Positions 17,601 through 25,868 of a stretch of 64,000 bases of DNA are shown here, piece by piece. Every line of letters begins with the position of its first letter. Positions within the stretch are counted from its first letter, which is position 1. The notes under the pieces were generated by a model. That model saw only the letters and a program-made list of their open reading frames with translations, had not been told where the DNA came from and ran no database searches. This DNA is from an uncultured Lachnospiraceae bacterium (GTDB taxonomy: Bacteria > Bacillota > Clostridia > Lachnospirales > Lachnospiraceae). Where the stretch lies: positions 46,388-110,387 of the forward strand of contig CADCII010000007.1 in assembly GCA_902801515.1 (NCBI GenBank), given 5' to 3'. A program made the position numbers and the translations under genes.

Positions 17601-18325
17601 TGACAGGATCTGAAGGCCTGTTTGCAAGACTTTTCGGACGCTTTATCGGGAAGGATAAGGACAGCGGGGCAAAAACGTCAGAGAGGACTGAAAAGGAGAA
17701 TGCCGGCCCGCAGCCGGATGAAACGGGAAAGATGTTTATAATCGCAGGGCTGGGCAATCCCGGCCGCAAATATGAGAAGACCCGCCATAACTGCGGTTTT
17801 GAGGCACTGGATGTCCTGGCGGACCGCTACAGGATCGATGTGTCCCAGGATAAGTTCAAAGCCCGGATCGGAACGGGAGTGATTGAAGGACAGAAGGTTC
17901 TTCTGATGAAGCCCCAGACCTTCATGAATCTCAGCGGAGAAGCTGTGCAGGCGGCCTGTGCGTACTACAAGGTGGATCCGGAGAGTGACCTGATCGTCAT
18001 GTACGACGATATCAGCCTTGAGCCGGGACAGATCAGAGTCCGGGCAAAAGGATCCGCGGGCGGGCATAATGGTATGAAGAGCATCATACAGATGCTGGGC
18101 ACAGACCGGTTTCTGAGGATCCGGATCGGGACGGGCAGACAGCCCTCCGATTACGCACAGACAGACTGGGTGCTGGGACATTTTTCACCAGACCAGATAT
18201 CGGACATGGCGGACGCGTTTGACCGTGCCGCAAGGGCGGCTGCGCAGCTGCTGAATGAGGATCCGGAGAAGGTGATGAGTGTCTTTAACTCAGTCAGGAA
18301 GCAGGAGCAGCAGGAGAAGGAATGA
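17597..18325 (+). CDS. pth: Peptidyl-tRNA hydrolase with N-terminal extension
   Basis: Pth releases tRNA from peptidyl-tRNAs that drop off the ribosome. The catalytic domain starts at MFIIAGLGNPGRKYEKTRHN (residue 46 on) with the active-site His in TRHN, Asp in MYDDISLEPGQIRVR and the GSAGGHNGMKSI loop. It is preceded by 45 extra residues: a possible amphipathic helix (GLFARLFGRFIGK) and a charged linker. The ATG at 17597 overlaps the murF stop (ATGA), favouring translational coupling and the long form; an inner ATG at 17732 would give the usual length but has its GGGAAAG too close. It overlaps mfd by ATGA as well. Confidence 0.92.
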   Translation: MMTGSEGLFARLFGRFIGKDKDSGAKTSERTEKENAGPQPDETGKMFIIAGLGNPGRKYEKTRHNCGFEALDVLADRYRIDVSQDKFKARIGTGVIEGQKVLLMKPQTFMNLSGEAVQAACAYYKVDPESDLIVMYDDISLEPGQIRVRAKGSAGGHNGMKSIIQMLGTDRFLRIRIGTGRQPSDYAQTDWVLGHFSPDQISDMADAFDRAARAAAQLLNEDPEKVMSVFNSVRKQEQQEKE

Positions 18326-21300
18326 TACGAGCGCTGTATGAACCGATGCTGGAGCTGGAGACCTTCCGGCAGATTCGGGGAAAGATGCAGAAGAATACAG
18401 GTGTGATACAGGTGGGCGGCTGCATAGATTCGCAGAAAGCCCACCTCATTGCATGCCTTGCGGAAGAATATCCGGTCACCTGCATCATCGCTCCGGATGA
18501 TCTGCGGGCCAGGGAGATCTATGAGAATTACCGTGTCTTTGACAGGGATGTTCTTCTGTACCCTGCCCGTGACTATATATTTTTCCAGGCAGATCTCCAG
18601 AGCAGGACGCAGATGACCCACCGTGTCCGCTGCATGAAAGCGCTTGCGGACATAACGTCCGGAAGAGCGGGGGAGCGCGTCACGGTGATCGTGACCATCT
18701 CCGCCCTCATGGGACACTGCATGAAGACGGAAGACTGGATGGATGCAGTCCGGTCATTCTGTGTGGGAGATGAGATCGATCTCAGTGAGGAGCGCGCCGC
18801 ACTGTCTGCCATCGGCTACGAGCGGACCGACCAGGTCGAAGAGCCGGGACAGTTCGCAAGCCGCGGAGGCATCTTTGACATCTACCCTCTGACGGAGGAC
18901 AGTCCGGTCCGTATCGAGCTTTGGGGAGATGAGATCGACAACATCCGGACCTTCGATCCGGAATCCCAGCGGGCAAGAGACCAGATCGAACAGATCTGTA
19001 TCTATCCGGCATCAGAGTTTGTAACCTCTGAGGAACTGACTTCGGAAGGCCTGAAAAAGATCGGGAAGGAAGCAGGGAAGGCGGAGAAGCTGTTCAGAAG
19101 TAAACAGCGGTCGGAGGAAGCATACCGTGTCAGCCAGATCCTGTCGGATGCCAGGGACAGGCTGGAGGACTTCGGAGACACGACGGTCATGGAAGGCCTG
19201 TGCGATTATTTCTATCCGGAAGTGGTCTCATTTCTTGACTATTTCCCGAAGGGAACCGCCTTTTTCCTGGATGAACCGCAGAGGGCCAGAGAGAGTGCGG
19301 ACGCGGTGGAAGAGGAGTTCCGGGACAGTATGACCCACCGGCTGGAGAAAGGTTATATCCTTCCGGGCCAGATGAATCTGCTCTTCACCCGCAGACAGAT
19401 CACGGACAGGCTGCAGGATACAGGACTGGTATGCCTGACCACACAGTCCGATGTGCGAAGCCCGTTCCAGGTATCCGCGAAGTTCGATATCCATGCGGCA
19501 GGCTGCGGCGTATACAACAGCAATTTCTCCCTGCTTGTCAAAGATCTTCTCGTCTACAAGAGACAGAAGTACCGTGTCGTGCTTCTCTGCGCGTCCAGGA
19601 CCCGCGGACAGCGTCTTGCGGGCGATCTGACCGACAATGGGGTGATTGCATTTTACTCTGAAAATGAAGACCGCGTGCTACAGGGCGGGGAGGTCATGGT
19701 CACCTACGGCAATACCCACAGGGGCTATGAGTATCCGCTGGTAAAGTTCGCGGTTCTGTCCGAATCGGACATCTTCGGCCAGCAGCGGCGCAGGAAAAAG
19801 AAGAAGACAGCAAAGAGCGGCAAGACGATCGCCGCCTTTACCCAGCTGTCACCGGGAGACTATGTGGTCCATGAGAACCACGGGATCGGAATCTACCGCG
19901 GTGTGGAAAAGATCATGGTCGACGGGATCCAGAAGGATTACATGAAGATCGAGTACGCCGGGGGATCCAACCTGTTTGTCCTTGCGACTCAGCTGGATCT
20001 GATCCAGAAATACGCCGACGCGGAGTCAAAGGCTCCCAGGATCGCGAAGCTCGGTTCCGAGACCTGGTCGAAGACGAAATCCAGAGTCCGCACTGCCGTG
20101 GAGGAGGTAGCCCAGGAACTGGTCGATCTCTACGCGGCAAGGTCGCGCCAGGCAGGATACGCATACAGCCCGGATACTTCATTTCAGACCGAGTTTGAGG
20201 AACTGTTCCCCTTTGAAGAGACCCGGGATCAGCTGCAGGCGATCGCGGATACCAAGAAGGACATGGAGTCCACGAAGATCATGGACCGCCTGATCTGCGG
20301 AGATGTGGGATACGGCAAGACGGAGATCGCGATCCGTGCTGCATTTAAAGCCGTCACGGACGGAAGGCAGGTAGCGATCCTGGTGCCGACCACGATCCTT
20401 GCCCAGCAGCACTACAATACCTTCGTCCAGAGGATGAAGGACTATCCGGTGGAGATCGGACTGCTCAGCCGCTTCCGAACAAAGGCGGAGATGGATGAGA
20501 CCATTAAGGGGCTGAAGGCAGGAACGGTGGACATCGTCATAGGGACCCACAGGCTGCTGTCAAAGGATGTGCAGTTTAAGAAGCTTGGTCTGCTGGTCAT
20601 CGACGAGGAACAGCGCTTCGGCGTCACGCACAAAGAGAAGATCAAGGAAATGCGCAAGGATGTGGACGTCCTGACCCTGACAGCGACTCCGATCCCCCGC
20701 ACTCTGCACATGAGCCTTGCCGGGATCCGCGATATGAGTGTTCTGGAGGAAGCCCCCCAGGACCGCCTGCCCATCCAGACATTTGTCATGGAATACAGTG
20801 ACGAGACAGTCCGGGAAGCGATCACCAGAGAGATTGCAAGAGGCGGGCAGGTCTATGTTGTCTACAATCATGTATCGACGATTGCCGATATGGCAGCGCG
20901 CATAGAGGAACTGGTCCCGGAGGCCAGGGTGACCTATGCCCATGGGCGCATGCCCTCCGGCAAGGTGGAAGATATCATGTACGATTTCATTAACCGGGAC
21001 GTGGATGTGCTGGTCACCACGACCATCATCGAGACAGGCATGGATATCTCCAACGCAAACACCATGATCATCTGCGACGCAGACCGTATGGGGCTTGCCC
21101 AGCTCTACCAGCTTCGGGGCCGTGTAGGAAGGTCCAACCGTACGGCATACGCATTTCTCATGTACAAGAGAGACCGAATGCTGAGGGAGACCGCCGAGAA
21201 GAGACTCGGCGCGATCCGGGAATATACGGAACTGGGCTCGGGGTTTCGCATCGCCATGCGTGATCTGGAGATCCGCGGAGCCGGCAATATGCTGGGCAAG

Positions 21301-21873
21301 GCACAGTCCGGTCATATGGCGGAAGTGGGATACGACCTGTACTGCAAACTGCTCAATGCCTCCGTCATGAAACTGAAGGGAGAGTCCACGGTCAGTTCGG
21401 AATTCGATACGGCAATCGACCTTACCATCGACGCATTCCTGCCGGATTCGTATATCTCAAATGAAAACCAGAAACTGGATCTGTACAAGCGCATCGCTTC
21501 CATAACCGGCCAGGAGGACTATGAGGATATGCTGGACGAACTGATGGACCGTTACGGCGAGCCTCCCAGGAGTGTGCAGAACCTGCTGAAGGTCGCCCTG
21601 CTCAAGAGCAAGGCACATGACGTATATCTGACGGAACTGACTCAGAAGAATGATGAACTTTGTTTTGTCCTCTGGCAGAAAGCGCCCATCGACCCCGACA
21701 AAGTGGGCCCCTTCATGCAGCGTTACCAGAGGCGCCTGCGGTTCGTCGCCGGAGACAAGCCTCATTTTGCATATATATTGCCTGCGGGAGGCGGCGGTAT
21801 CTGTGACGTGTTGGGCGAGGCAGAGCGCCTGATCGATGATATGCAGCAGGAACTGCTGGCCCGTGAATTGTAA
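18322..21873 (+). CDS. mfd: Transcription-repair coupling factor Mfd
   Basis: A full-length 1183-residue SF2 translocase that displaces RNA polymerase stalled at lesions and recruits UvrA. In order: UvrB-like N-terminal domains (SRGGIFDIYPL near residue 175), the RNA polymerase interaction domain (SPGDYVVHENHGIGIYRGVEKI near 512), helicase motifs GDVGYGKTEIAIRAAFKA (about 663), DEEQRFG, TATPIPRTLHMS, TTTIIETGMDI and QLRGRVGRS, and the C-terminal TRCF domain that masks UvrA binding. The start codon overlaps the end of pth. UvrC is also encoded in this window. Confidence 0.96.
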   Translation: MIRALYEPMLELETFRQIRGKMQKNTGVIQVGGCIDSQKAHLIACLAEEYPVTCIIAPDDLRAREIYENYRVFDRDVLLYPARDYIFFQADLQSRTQMTHRVRCMKALADITSGRAGERVTVIVTISALMGHCMKTEDWMDAVRSFCVGDEIDLSEERAALSAIGYERTDQVEEPGQFASRGGIFDIYPLTEDSPVRIELWGDEIDNIRTFDPESQRARDQIEQICIYPASEFVTSEELTSEGLKKIGKEAGKAEKLFRSKQRSEEAYRVSQILSDARDRLEDFGDTTVMEGLCDYFYPEVVSFLDYFPKGTAFFLDEPQRARESADAVEEEFRDSMTHRLEKGYILPGQMNLLFTRRQITDRLQDTGLVCLTTQSDVRSPFQVSAKFDIHAAGCGVYNSNFSLLVKDLLVYKRQKYRVVLLCASRTRGQRLAGDLTDNGVIAFYSENEDRVLQGGEVMVTYGNTHRGYEYPLVKFAVLSESDIFGQQRRRKKKKTAKSGKTIAAFTQLSPGDYVVHENHGIGIYRGVEKIMVDGIQKDYMKIEYAGGSNLFVLATQLDLIQKYADAESKAPRIAKLGSETWSKTKSRVRTAVEEVAQELVDLYAARSRQAGYAYSPDTSFQTEFEELFPFEETRDQLQAIADTKKDMESTKIMDRLICGDVGYGKTEIAIRAAFKAVTDGRQVAILVPTTILAQQHYNTFVQRMKDYPVEIGLLSRFRTKAEMDETIKGLKAGTVDIVIGTHRLLSKDVQFKKLGLLVIDEEQRFGVTHKEKIKEMRKDVDVLTLTATPIPRTLHMSLAGIRDMSVLEEAPQDRLPIQTFVMEYSDETVREAITREIARGGQVYVVYNHVSTIADMAARIEELVPEARVTYAHGRMPSGKVEDIMYDFINRDVDVLVTTTIIETGMDISNANTMIICDADRMGLAQLYQLRGRVGRSNRTAYAFLMYKRDRMLRETAEKRLGAIREYTELGSGFRIAMRDLEIRGAGNMLGKAQSGHMAEVGYDLYCKLLNASVMKLKGESTVSSEFDTAIDLTIDAFLPDSYISNENQKLDLYKRIASITGQEDYEDMLDELMDRYGEPPRSVQNLLKVALLKSKAHDVYLTELTQKNDELCFVLWQKAPIDPDKVGPFMQRYQRRLRFVAGDKPHFAYILPAGGGGICDVLGEAERLIDDMQQELLAREL

Positions 21874-21903
21874 CAGAATTACCGCCGACAGCAACAGAAA
21901 CGG

Positions 21904-21932
21904 TTGCAGTTGCAGGATAAAACGATTATAAT
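21904..21932 (+). promoter_or_regulatory. Promoter of the PrsA-like lipoprotein gene
   Basis: TTGCAG (21904-21909), 17-base spacer, TATAAT (21927-21932), placing the start about 95 bases before the coding region. Confidence 0.75.
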
Positions 21933-22032
21933 TATCGGGTGTCTTTGGGTTGACACTCTCCGGCATCATTCAGAAGAAACCGGACAGATCTTCCCGGACA
22001 CAGATCGTTATGTGAGAAGGAGAATATTGGCA

Positions 22033-23379
22033 ATGAGAAAGTTATGGAAGAAGGGTGCTGCTCTTGTGCTTGCAGCTGTCATGTGTGCTTCCGTTCTTGG
22101 CGGATGCTCAAAGAAGGCTGAGGCTAAGCCGGTCTATACGTTCAACGGTGAGAAGGTCGATGCAAACCTGACCAATTTCCTGCTCCGCTATGAGCAGGCA
22201 GGAATCGATGAGTCCTACGGCTCCATGTTCAGTTCTTACTACGGACAGAGCATGTGGACCCTGGATCTGTCCGGGACAGGCGAGGTCTATGAGACGACCT
22301 ATAAGAGCGAGTTCGGTGAGATGTTTGAGAGACTGCTTCTTGCTGAGGAGCATGCAGCTGATTACAGCGTGGAGATCACGGACGATGAGAAGGCAGCGAT
22401 CACAGAAGCAGCCACGAAGTTCATGACTGACAATGACAAAGAGGCGCTGGATTCCATGAACGCAACCCAGGAAGTGGTTGAGCGTGTCCTGACCCTGTTT
22501 ACGGTTCAGGCGAAGGTTGAGAAAGAGATTGCCAAGGACGTTGATACCAATGTCTCTGACGAGGAAGCGGCTCAGACGACGGTATCCTATATCGAATATA
22601 CCCCGACAACTGAGGCTGAGACTGAGGCAGACACAGAAGCGGAAACTGTCATGACAGAAGCTGAGACTGCAGTGCAGACTGAAGCGGAGACGGCTCTGGT
22701 TGAGACGGAAGAGGCTGACAAGACCACTTCTGCTGATGAGACAGAAACTCCCGCCGAGACAGAACCTGCTGCAGCTGCTGCCGAGACCGAAGCTGAGAGC
22801 GAGACAGAAGATCCGGCTCTCACTGCTGCGAAGGAAAAGTACAGAGCTATGGCTGAGGAGACTCTGGCACAGATTCAGTCCGGCGATACTGACTTTGAGA
22901 CTGCTTCTGCAGATGCTGACGCACTCGGAGATGAGGGCGTACAGACCGGAAGCTTTACCTATGGCAGCGAAGACACTACCTATCCGGCAGAAGAGATCAA
23001 GGCAGCTGTATCTGAGCTTAAGGACGGCGAAGTGGCAGCCCAGGTCGTTGAGGCCACCGATAAGTATTACATTCTGAATATGGACGCTGTCTTTGATAAA
23101 GATGCGACCGAGTCCAGGAAGGAAGAGATCGTCGATGAGCGCAAACATGAGCTGATCGACTCGGTATATGACGGCTGGATCGAGAAGGAAACCTGGGAAG
23201 TTGACGCGGAGGCACTCGCGCTCATTTCCCTTGCAGACCGTACCTATGTCGCGCCGGAGAGCACTGACACGGAAGCAGCTGAAGAGCTCACAGTAGAGAC
23301 CGAAGAGGTTTCCACTGAAGCAGATGTGACGGCTGCTGAGACTGAGGCTGATATTACAGCCGGAACAGAAGCTGAGTAA
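22033..23379 (+). CDS. PrsA/SurA-like foldase lipoprotein with Glu/Thr-rich insert
   Basis: A 448-residue lipoprotein: signal peptide with lipobox LGGC (Cys25), an alpha-helical SurA_N-like chaperone region to about residue 185, and a parvulin-like peptidyl-prolyl isomerase domain that looks split. Its first strand (TVSYIEYT) is followed by about 70 residues rich in Glu, Thr and Ala before the rest resumes at AAKEKYRAMAEETLAQIQSG, with LKDGEVAAQVVEATDKYYILNM as the last strand. The C-terminus carries a second, similar low-complexity tail. The parvulin motifs are degenerate, so isomerase activity is doubtful. AGAAGGAG precedes; ATG 22033 is chosen, TTG 22027 is possible. Confidence 0.75.
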   Translation: MRKLWKKGAALVLAAVMCASVLGGCSKKAEAKPVYTFNGEKVDANLTNFLLRYEQAGIDESYGSMFSSYYGQSMWTLDLSGTGEVYETTYKSEFGEMFERLLLAEEHAADYSVEITDDEKAAITEAATKFMTDNDKEALDSMNATQEVVERVLTLFTVQAKVEKEIAKDVDTNVSDEEAAQTTVSYIEYTPTTEAETEADTEAETVMTEAETAVQTEAETALVETEEADKTTSADETETPAETEPAAAAAETEAESETEDPALTAAKEKYRAMAEETLAQIQSGDTDFETASADADALGDEGVQTGSFTYGSEDTTYPAEEIKAAVSELKDGEVAAQVVEATDKYYILNMDAVFDKDATESRKEEIVDERKHELIDSVYDGWIEKETWEVDAEALALISLADRTYVAPESTDTEAAEELTVETEEVSTEADVTAAETEADITAGTEAE

Positions 23380-23391
23380 GTAACTGATACA

Positions 23392-23427
23392 GCCTCAGTG
23401 GGGAGATAAACCCCGCTGAGGCGTATT
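23392..23427 (+). terminator. Terminator after the PrsA-like gene
   Basis: GCCTCAG (23392-23398) pairs with CTGAGGC (23416-23422), with TGGGG/CCCCG extending the stem; GTATTT follows. Confidence 0.7.
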
Positions 23428-23460
23428 TAAATTCAAGACCAATGAGCGGAGGAGCCGAGT

Positions 23461-24060
23461 ATGAAGCTGCTGGAGGAACGTATCAGGAAGGACGGAGTTG
23501 TCAAAGAAGGTAATATCCTTAAGGTAGACAGCTTTCTCAACCATCAGATGGACGTGGCACTTTTCAATAAGATGGGCGAGGAGTTCAGGCGCCTGTTTGC
23601 CGACCGCCCGATCAACAAGATTCTGACGATCGAAGCATCCGGGATCGGTATTGCCGCTATCGTTGCCCAGCACTTCAACGTGCCGGTCGTATTTGCCAAG
23701 AAGGCACAAAGTGTCAATCTGGACGGCACGATGTATGTGACAAAGATAGAGTCATTTACCCATAAGAGAACCTATGATGTTATCGTCTCCACCAAGTTCC
23801 TGAGCAGCGAAGATCACATCCTGATTATTGATGATTTCCTTGCGAACGGCTGTGCTGTGGACGGACTGATCGAACTGATCAGGTCTGCCGGGGCAACCGT
23901 TGAAGGCGTCGGCATCGTCATCGAGAAGGGACAGCAGTCAGGAGGCAAACTGATCCGGGATAAGGGGATCCGCGTTGAATCTCTGGCGATCATCGAGAGC
24001 ATGGATCCTTCTACCGGAGAGATCGTATTCAGAGAGCAGAAAGACGCTGCGGACAGATAA
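23461..24060 (+). CDS. xpt: Xanthine phosphoribosyltransferase
   Basis: A 199-residue salvage enzyme converting xanthine plus PRPP to XMP. Typical Xpt sequence: [56 protein letters not shown] and the PRPP loop [28 protein letters not shown] stands before the ATG. In many Firmicutes xpt is controlled by a purine riboswitch; the 80 bases upstream hold only the terminator of the previous gene, and I see no riboswitch core, so control must be different here. Confidence 0.95.
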   Translation: MKLLEERIRKDGVVKEGNILKVDSFLNHQMDVALFNKMGEEFRRLFADRPINKILTIEASGIGIAAIVAQHFNVPVVFAKKAQSVNLDGTMYVTKIESFTHKRTYDVIVSTKFLSSEDHILIIDDFLANGCAVDGLIELIRSAGATVEGVGIVIEKGQQSGGKLIRDKGIRVESLAIIESMDPSTGEIVFREQKDAADR

Positions 24061-24096
24061 CAACCGGATACTGACACAGACATAAATATAGAAATA

Positions 24097-24133
24097 AAAA
24101 TGGCTGGCACCCTTTGCGGGCGTCAGCCATTTT
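24097..24133. terminator. Bidirectional terminator between xpt and mscL
   Basis: AAAATGGCTG (24097-24106) pairs with CAGCCATTTT (24124-24133); T-rich on both strands, serving the convergent genes. Confidence 0.85.
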
Positions 24134-24168
24134 AACTTCTTGCCTATCCGGTTCAGGATACCGGCCTG

Positions 24169-24606
24169 TTATTTCAATTCGCTGGTACAGAATCCGCATC
24201 TTGTAGCTTCGAGCGGGACTTCGTTCTTGCAGAACGGGCAGACCTTGGTGGTCGGAGCTGCTTCCGGTTCCGGCTTGCGCAGCTTGTTGACACCCTTGAC
24301 CATCAGGAAGATGCAGAGTGCGATGATCAGGAATTCAATAACTGCCTGAATGAAGTTGCCGTATGCGAATACGGATCCGCCTGCTTCCTGTGCTTCTGCA
24401 AGGGTAGCATATTTGGTGCCATCCAGAGAGACGAACAGGTTGGAGAAATCAACCTTGCCGGTCGCAAGAGAGATGACAGGCATGATGACATCATTGACCA
24501 GTGAATTGACGATTGCGCCGAAAGCTCCGCCGACGATGACACCGACTGCCATATCCATCACGTTTCCGCGCATGATAAATTCTTTAAACTCTTTTACCAT
24601 TCCCAT
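24169..24606 (-). CDS. mscL: Large-conductance mechanosensitive channel with zinc ribbon
   Basis: A 145-residue Msc[43 protein letters not shown] is the first pore helix region, followed by a short periplasmic loop and the second helix [22 protein letters not shown]. The channel opens on hypo-osmotic shock. In place of the usual cytoplasmic helical bundle, the C-terminus is [25 protein letters not shown], a CxxC...CxxC zinc ribbon. The start is either the first or third codon (MGM); AAGGAGG lies upstream. Transcribed divergently from the YhaO-like gene. Confidence 0.93.
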   Translation of the reverse strand: MGMVKEFKEFIMRGNVMDMAVGVIVGGAFGAIVNSLVNDVIMPVISLATGKVDFSNLFVSLDGTKYATLAEAQEAGGSVFAYGNFIQAVIEFLIIALCIFLMVKGVNKLRKPEPEAAPTTKVCPFCKNEVPLEATRCGFCTSELK

Positions 24607-24662
24607 AACGAAGAAGCCTCCCTCCTTGAAGAGTGATTAGATATAAAATGATTATCGCAACC

Positions 24663-24696
24663 AGTATAACATGGAACACGGCGCTTTTCCATGTTA
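24663..24696. promoter_or_regulatory. Inverted repeat over the likely mscL promoter
   Basis: TAACATGGAA (24667-24676) and TTCCATGTTA (24687-24696) form a perfect 10-bp dyad. On the minus strand TGGAAA and TATACT, 17 bases apart, fall within it, so it may be an operator or a leader hairpin. Confidence 0.4.
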
Positions 24697-24779
24697 AAAT
24701 GGTGATGCATCAAAAAATGGTTATGTATCTGTAAATGAACTGTATGATCCGGACAATTCCGGAATCTGAGTAAAAAACT

Positions 24780-25832
24780 ATGAGATTTATGCATATTGCG
24801 GATGTGCATCTGGGGTGCACGCCGGACGGAAGATGTGAATGGGCCGGTGAACGGAAAAGGGAGCTGTGGGAGACTTTCCGGGACACTGTATCTGACGCCG
24901 CGAAGATGAAGATGGATCTGGTGCTGATCGCCGGCGACCTGTTTCACCATACTCCCGATGAAACGCAGCTGCGGGAGGTAAATTATCTCCTTGGGTCATA
25001 TCCGGAGATCTGCTTTGCTGTCATAGCGGGCAATCATGACTGCTGCAGTCCGGGGAGTGCGTGGGAGACATTTGAATTCGCCCCGAACATTGCTTTTCTG
25101 GGAAGAGAGGGCGTGGAGTGCATCCGTTTTGCGGCGATCGGCTGTGAGGTATACGGCTTCTCCTATGACCGTCCCCAGATCACGAAGGCAAGGTATGACA
25201 GCCTGCATCCTGAGAAAAATGAATTCTTCCACATTCTTCTGGCTCACGGCGGTGACAGAGAGCATATTCCGATTGACGCCGGAGCGCTGGAGAAGTCCGG
25301 ATTTGATTATATTGCACTGGGGCATATCCACAAACCCACGGTCATACTGCCGCAGAAAGCTGTCTATCCCGGGGCGCTGTCGCCCATTGACGCAGCGGAT
25401 GAAGGTCCTCACGGATATCTGGTCTGTGAGACGCATGGAAGCCAGGTGAGCGTACGGTTTGTCCGCAAGGCGGCGAGAGAGTATGTGACGATGACCGTCA
25501 CCGCAACGGAAGAGGACACCGTGTTCTCCATGCGTGACAAGGTGGAGAACGCTGTCATGAGCCGGGGAGCAGAAAACATTTACCGCGTGTTCATTTCCGG
25601 ACAGAGAGACCCGGCTGTCCAGTTTGACCGGGACCTGATCCGCCAGACAGGCATGGTGCTGGACGTTCAGGACAATTCCGTTCCCGCACTTCATCTGGAA
25701 GAGTTGAAAGAGAGCTGCCGGGGACAGCTGATCGGAATGTATATTGAGAGCTTTGAAGGGCATGAGAGATCGCCGGTGGAAGAGAAGGCGCTGCAGTACG
25801 GTCTGGAAGCGCTGCTCGCAGGCAGGTCGTAA
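24780..25832 (+). CDS. DNA repair metallophosphoesterase, YhaO/Mre11-like
   Basis: A 350-residue calcineurin-like phosphoesterase. The phosphoesterase motifs are visible in order: MHIADVHLG (residues 4-12), LIAGDLFH, AGNHD, LLAHGGD and ALGHIHKP. These are the metal ligands of the Mre11/SbcD/YhaO nuclease family. The adjacent downstream gene encodes a Rad50-like ATPase, so the two probably form a nuclease-ATPase complex acting on DNA ends. No clear binding site precedes the ATG at 24780 (GAGTAAAAAACT), so expression may be low. SbcD itself is an alternative, but the partner gene resembles YhaN more than SbcC. Confidence 0.85.
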   Translation: MRFMHIADVHLGCTPDGRCEWAGERKRELWETFRDTVSDAAKMKMDLVLIAGDLFHHTPDETQLREVNYLLGSYPEICFAVIAGNHDCCSPGSAWETFEFAPNIAFLGREGVECIRFAAIGCEVYGFSYDRPQITKARYDSLHPEKNEFFHILLAHGGDREHIPIDAGALEKSGFDYIALGHIHKPTVILPQKAVYPGALSPIDAADEGPHGYLVCETHGSQVSVRFVRKAAREYVTMTVTATEEDTVFSMRDKVENAVMSRGAENIYRVFISGQRDPAVQFDRDLIRQTGMVLDVQDNSVPALHLEELKESCRGQLIGMYIESFEGHERSPVEEKALQYGLEALLAGRS

Positions 25833-25868
25833 TCAGACTGTTTATAACACAGAAGCATCGGATCAATT

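Noticed and set aside
23380-23460. Purine riboswitch before xpt
   Set aside because: Only the previous gene's terminator is present and there is no room for the aptamer.
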